From the NCBI GenBank assembly GCA_033060915.1, contig CM065396.1, positions 5,645,001 to 5,709,000 on the forward strand: a stretch of 64,000 nucleotides of DNA, read 5' to 3'. This document shows, piece after piece, positions 58,493 through 64,000 of the stretch. The notes beneath the pieces were generated by a model. That model had not been told where the DNA came from and searched no databases. It was given only the letters and a program-made list of their open reading frames with translations. Position 1 is the first letter of the stretch; each line of letters begins with the position of its first letter. Made by a program: the position numbers and the translations under genes. The DNA comes from Euryodendron excelsum. Its lineage: Eukaryota > Streptophyta > Magnoliopsida > Ericales > Pentaphylacaceae.

Positions 58493-60509
58493 TTCAAAAC
58501 TTTCTTTGGCATAATGAAGTGCACACACCAGTAGCTTTGCATGCTAAATAAACTGATTTGATGAGCTACAATCGGCCAGCATAAGAGAGGAACTTACCAG
58601 CCCAAGACTTGGCCTTGCTCACAATTCTATCAACCAAGTTATTGCAATCTTCAGGTTTCAACTTAGAACAAATCAAGGGAACCCCTAAGTACCGAATTGC
58701 AAGTGCACCTGGCTAGAACTTGAAAAGATTTAACAATTGCTCCCTCCCATGATCATCCAAACCAATGAGAAATGTATTACTCTTGGCACAATTTGGAACA
58801 AGACCTGAGAATTCAGAAAATGTATCCAAAGCCTCCTTTAAAATCCTAGTAGAAGCAATCTCACCCTTGCAATAAAGCATCAAGTCATCAGCAAAACAAA
58901 GATGAGTTAAGCTAGTTTTCTTGCATCTCCAATGAAACTGAAAATTGGGGTTCCTCTCCACTTGCTGCTGAATAATTTGAGATAGGACATTCATACAAAT
59001 TACAAATAAGTGAGGGGATAAAGGATCACCTTGCCTCAGGCCTTTAGCTCCAAGAAAGAAGCCCTCCAAGGCACCATTAAGACTAATTGAGTACATAGGA
59101 GTAGAAATGCAGACCTGTATCCAATTCTTTAGCTTCTCTGGAAATCCCATAAGCTCCAAAACATCCAACACAAATTTTCATCTGACCGAGTCATAGGCCT
59201 TCAAGAGATCGGCCTTCACAGCACATTTTGCCAACTTCTTGTTCTTATGATAGCCTCTCATAAGTTCCTGAGCAAGTAAGATGTTATCATTAATCTTCCT
59301 ACCTTGAATGAAAGCTGATTGGGCTTCATCAATAACCAGAGGCAACAAACTCTTAATTCTATCCGCAATAGTCTTAGTAATGCATTTGTACAGGGTATTG
59401 CAACAAGAAATAGGTCGATAGTCCTTTGAGGTTGTGAGATTAGGAACTTTGGGGATTAAGGCCACAATGGTAGCATTGACATTTTTTAGCAAACAACCAG
59501 AATCAAAGAATGATTTAACGGCAGCAACCACCTCCTTTCCAACTATAGGCCAGGCTTTTTTAAAGAAAAAACAATTGAAACCGTCAGGACCAAGGGCCTT
59601 GTTTGGATCTAAGTTAAAGACCACTTGCTTAATCTCATCTTCCGTGACATTCCTATCCATGTTTGCAGCTGCTTCTTCAGAAATCACTTTACTAATATAC
59701 TGCTGAAGTTCTTGTTTCCCTGGATACTTCACAGCATTTTCCTTACCCAACAAGTTCTAGAAGTACTTCACTAATTCTTCCTTGAACTCTTTAATATTCT
59801 CCACTACAATACCATCCTCCTTCTTAATGGAGGAGATTTTATTTCTATTTGCTCTATTCTTTACTGACTTGAAGAAAAAATTGATATTCTGATCTCCTTC
59901 ATTCAGCCACAAAATTCTGCTATTTTACTTGGGAAAGCTCTCCTCTTGGTGATTCAAAGCATTAAGTTTGGAAAGGCTCTCTTTCTCTTTGGCCACAAGC
60001 CCAGGGTCCCCACCATTTGCCTCTAATTGTCTTTGAAGATTAAGCAACTCCTCTCTAGCTTCATTAACTTGCAATGAAATATCATAACATTTCTTCTTAT
60101 GTAGTGCCTTCAAACTAGCTTTCACCATCTTCAGTTTCTTACAAACTCGGTACATTGGGTACCCATCAACAACAATATTCCAAGCTTGCTGCACCGTGAC
60201 AAAAACTCCTCACACTCAGCCCAAAAATTAAAGAACTTAATGGTTTAGTACGTTCCTTCATATGGAGCCCCAAGCAAACCAAAATAGGGCTATGATTTGA
60301 AACCCCAAAAGGAAAGAATTCAACTGAAGAAAATATGAACTTAGAGTTCCAACAGTGGTTAACAAGAGCTCTATCAATTTTTCTTAGGATATAGTTCGTA
60401 GCACATCCATTGTTCCAAGTAAAATGGAAACCCCCGTATCGAAGATCATCTAACTCAGCCTCCACAAGACACTCATTAAATTCATCCATGAAACCAGGCC
60501 AATGAGTGC

Positions 60510-60794
<285 letters not shown>

Positions 60795-61251
60795 TTCTTT
60801 CAAAAGGAGATCTTATTGCATTAAAATCCCCCATGACAAGCCAAGGTTCATTACAGACCAGATTTGCATGTTGCTCAAGATCCCTCCAAAGTTGCCTTCT
60901 AAGGGCTACAGTGTGTAAACCATAAGCGAAAGAAATGTAGTAATGGATCTTTTGCTCAATAAGGAAGATCTTACAATGAATAATTTGATTAGCCATGCAT
61001 AGAACATCCAATTTCACAAAATTCGAATTCCACCCAACCCAAATTCTACCATCCCCATTAGTGTTATAATTGTGGATGAAATCCTAATTCTTCATCAGCC
61101 CACGACAGATCGAATCCCTATTCTCCAATTTGACTATAGTTTCTACAAAACCAAAGCACCATATGTTGTGGTTCCTAATAAAATCTTTGATTTCTCTTTG
61201 CTTGGAGAGGTCATTGAGACCTCTCACATTCCAGCATGCAAACAAAATTAA

Positions 61252-63484
61252 TTACTTAGAAAAAAAGGTGCTTCCCTTAGAGCTACTAACTAAGCTCTGT
61301 CTTTTTTTCTTCTCATTATTTCTCTTATTCTTTTGTTTCTTCCGATCAACTTCATCAACTACTGCCACCTTGTCTCTTAGAGGATTTGCATCAAGAGTTG
61401 CAATCAAATTTGAGTAGCCATCCCCACTAGTTTCCATGTCTTTAATATCTTTCACCTTGTCCAATTGTTGAAATCTATTGAGAGTTATAACCTCAACAAC
61501 AGGTTTCATCATTAGATTGGCTGGTTTCATGGCTACTAACTGATCACCTCTACAAGCACCACTTGGAATGACATCTTTTGCATTTGGGGTATTATAAAGC
61601 ATCTCCTCTAATTGCCCAGCACTGCTTGGACCAGCTAATCTTGGAGCACTTGTAGTATCCTCATCAATAGTTCTCTTTCCCTTTGCGCTTAACTTCTGTC
61701 CAACCCTCTTCATTTGCAATTTCTACTACTAAATTCTTTTTAACTTGCCATTCTTGTTTAATCACCTTTTTGCACTTGCTCACTACATGCCCAAATTCTT
61801 TGCAAACTTCACAAATCTTTGGAACCCGGTTGTACTCAACAGCTATTTCAACAAAACCTCTACCTTCCACCTCCAAATCAAAGGAATTTGGAAGTTTAGA
61901 TTCAGCATTAACTTCCACACAAATTCTAGCAAAGTTTATTCTCTTTAACTCTTCAGTCAAGTTATCAGGATATAGGGATTTCCCCACTGCACTAGCCACA
62001 TAACTTAGACCTTTTGCAGTCCATAATTCCAAAGGATCATTGTAGAAATTAACCCAAATGGGGACTGATTTACAGCTATCCTTACTAAGGTTCATGTGGA
62101 GTTGCCATTTCCTTACGCATATAGGATGCCCAGCAAAGTGCCATGGTTTATTCTCAATGACCCATTCACAACCCATAGCTGATGAAAACTTAAAATAATA
62201 TAACCCAGTATCAGTGGTTAACAATTTGTCAAACCCATGTTTATGCCATAATTTCTTGGCAATGTTGTTGACTAAATTAAAGGGGAGTTTATTTTGCATA
62301 AAGTACCCAACTAGAGTATTTTCCCACAACTCAGCACCCTGGGCAGCCACATCCAAAGGGGGTTTAACTTTAACTCTATCATTTCCCATTTCAAGTTTGA
62401 AATATTCAAGATTCATAAAAGAGCCTTTCTTTGACTTTAAAATGGAAACCCACTTACTTGTACCATTGGGACCACTTTGCTTTTCACCAGGTTCATTGAT
62501 TGTGCCCTTCCCATGCTACCTCCATGCTTGGTTGACTTCAAATTCTACCACAGCAGAATTGTCTCCAGCTTTTTCTTCACCCAAGTAAGCTTGTTGCACT
62601 CCATATCCCATACCTAAATTAGTGGAGACAATACCTATCTCCATCCCCTTTGTATTGACAATCTCTTTACCCATGCAAGCATGCTGCACCCCATTTTCTA
62701 AACCCAAAGTAGTGGAGACAAGACCCATTCCTATCCCCATCACCTTTGTATATGCACTCTCTCCACCAAGTGCGTGAACAGTATCCATCTTCTTCACAAG
62801 TTGAGGTTTGGACACCAAATTTGCAGCTGCAACAAGGGGAGCAATCACCACATTAGTTTCCTCCTTTGCTCTAACCTTCTCTGTTTGAACCGTACCCATC
62901 TTCCCCACAAGCTGAGGTTTGGACACTAAATTTGTAGCTGCCTCATGGGGAGAACTCACCACATAAGTTTCCTCTTCCTTCTCAACCTTATCTGCCCAAC
63001 TTTTGGATGAAAAGTTACTACCTAGAGATTTTTTACCATTTGTGCACGAGAGTGGACCTCCAAAGCTAGCAACAGGAGTGTTGAAACAAGCCTTGACATC
63101 ATGCATCTCTAAAACCATACTGGACCCAAGCTTTTTACTTGGGGTATTACGTAACTCAGATACCATAGCCTTGAGTCTTGAATTTTCAGATTTGCACTAA
63201 TTTCTTTCCATCTTCAAAAACTCCAAATCAGAGTTTAACTCAATGATTCTATGAGCAGCAGCACCTGGAACAATGGCTTGGCCTCGTCCAACCTCCGTTA
63301 TAGAATTATCAACATGAATCCCTTGTGACCCAGCTCTTAGCTTTAGGAATCTCTCAAAAGAGCCATTAAGAGGGTCATAAATGCTTGTACCATTGCTTAA
63401 CAGAGGTGAACCATCCTCACCAACCGAAGCAATATCTCCCATCTCTCTAAGATGGTCTCCATCCTCACCCTCCATCTTCTCCAA
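61252..63484 (-). pseudogene. LINE-a ORF1 (a10)
   Basis: Minus strand, start MEKMEGEDGDHLREMG (63484). Coiled-coil (AAHRIIELNSDLEFLKMERN), linker 62516-63166, DUF4283 61900-62416 (GAELWENTLVGYFMQNKL, WHKHGFDKLLTTDTGLYYF), CCHC knuckle CEVCKEFGHVVSKC (near 61780) and basic C-terminus. A TAG near 63196, a frameshift near 62515 and another near 61690 break it. Domain order is identical to copy a6. Confidence 0.88.
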
Positions 63485-63632
63485 AGAAATCAGAATAAAT
63501 TCTAAAAAAAAGAAAACGAAAACGGATCCTAGAGGGAGAAGCTCTCAACTAACCCCCCAGCTGCACCACACTCATTAATGCCACCTTTAATCTCCATTAA
63601 TGCCACATGAAACAAGAGGAAGATGAAACAAT
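63485..63632 (-). other. LINE-a 5' UTR (a10)
   Basis: About 150 bp upstream of ORF1, matching 41251-41385 of copy a6 in blocks (CCAGCTGCACCA, ATTAATGCCACCTT) with indels. No promoter motif is identified with confidence. Confidence 0.6.
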
Positions 63633-64000
63633 AACAGCTCACCTGGAAGATCTAACTTGTAGGCATTATCATTGAGCCACTCAAGGACTTGAAACGGACC
63701 ATCCCCTTTAAGATGTAGTTTGGATCGCCCACGGGTTGGAAATCTTTCCTTTCTCATATGCGCCCAAACCCAATCACCCGTTCAAAGATGACTCATCTAC
63801 GACCTTTGTTAGCTTTGGTAGCATATTGCTCATTTTTTTCTCTGTGTTGCCGTACACTTTCATGGAGTTTCTTCACCATCTCAGCCTTCTTTTGACCTTC
63901 CAAACAGTCTTTTTATTAACTTGTCCTTTCAAGTGCTTCAAGGACTCAAGGTCGGTATGTATGACAAATTCTTTCGACCAAAGGTAATGTTGCCAGGTCT
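63633..64000 (-). pseudogene. Pol fragment of CRM-like element A4 (integrase end and RNase H)
   Basis: Minus strand. Integrase C-terminus at 63636-63890 (NDNAYKLDLPGE, HMRKERFPTRGRSKLHLKGD, QYATKANKGRR-like) is joined at about 63900 to RNase H sequence ([22 protein letters not shown], 63910-64000), so the integrase core and zinc domain have been deleted. It continues beyond the window. Confidence 0.8.

Noticed and set aside
63522..63550. Similarity CCTAGAG-GAGAAGCTCT between the LINE-a a10 5' UTR and sequence just left of the A4 LTR (about 56097-56111)
   Set aside because: About 18 matching bases only. It could hint at a rearrangement, but the two contexts do not otherwise align, so it may be chance or shared LINE ancestry.

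Overview
The window is nuclear DNA from a flowering plant, made of retrotransposons nested inside one another. I find no intact gene. The evidence is AT-rich sequence, plant-type Ty3/gypsy families, plant L1-clade LINEs (ORF1 with DUF4283 and a CCHC knuckle; ORF2 with endonuclease, reverse transcriptase and zf-RVT), tRNA-derived SINEs, and no rRNA, tRNA or host gene with recognisable exons. Every retroelement frame longer than a few hundred codons is broken by stops, frameshifts, deletions or insertions. The species cannot be named from this sequence.

Layout. 1-7520: the right end of a Tekay/Del-like LTR (1-1372), an 81-bp LINE stub with a target duplication, minisatellites, a 125-nt poly-G tract and about 5 kb of unassigned AT-rich DNA. 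7521-19195: a chromovirus of apparent CRM type (copy A1, +) with 5' LTR, primer site, leader, gag and pol, interrupted by two LINE-a copies and one SINE-1. 19325-23690: LINE-a pieces in both orientations, forming an inverted repeat, plus a SINE-2. 23691-24520: an LTR of family B. 24601-26986: gag, leader and LTR of CRM-like copy A2 (-). 26987-32651: a Tat-lineage gypsy element (-) with integrase, archaeal-type RNase H, RNase H and RT end, a tandem-repeat 3' region and an antisense accessory ORF; it carries a solo LTR-B and a truncated SINE-1.

32652-41722: CRM-like copy A3 (-), whose LTR is split by a full-length LINE-a (34365-41385), itself split by a solo LTR-B (37962-38793). A3 sits against the pol end of a Tekay-like element (41723-42227, +), giving four nested layers. 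42228-46708: the Tekay 3' LTR, containing a copia-like LTR remnant, an unidentified insert and a LINE-a. 46709-56112: older LINEs (families b, c, d) carrying two young LINE-a 3' fragments. 56113-56915: LTR of CRM-like copy A4. 56916-63632: a second full-length LINE-a (-), carrying SINE-2 and a 284-nt poly-C tract. 63633-64000: pol fragment of A4.

How the parts relate: LINE-a is the youngest and most active family. Its copies are very similar, carry A-tails and have clear 9-14 bp target duplications. The SINEs are non-autonomous and presumably used LINE machinery. The CRM-like LTRs encode the last part of their own Pol protein, as two diverged LTR families show. Chromoviruses of this kind together with dense nesting suggest, but do not prove, a pericentromeric or centromeric location. 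Family names LINE-a to d, SINE-1/2 and LTR-A/B are labels for this window only.
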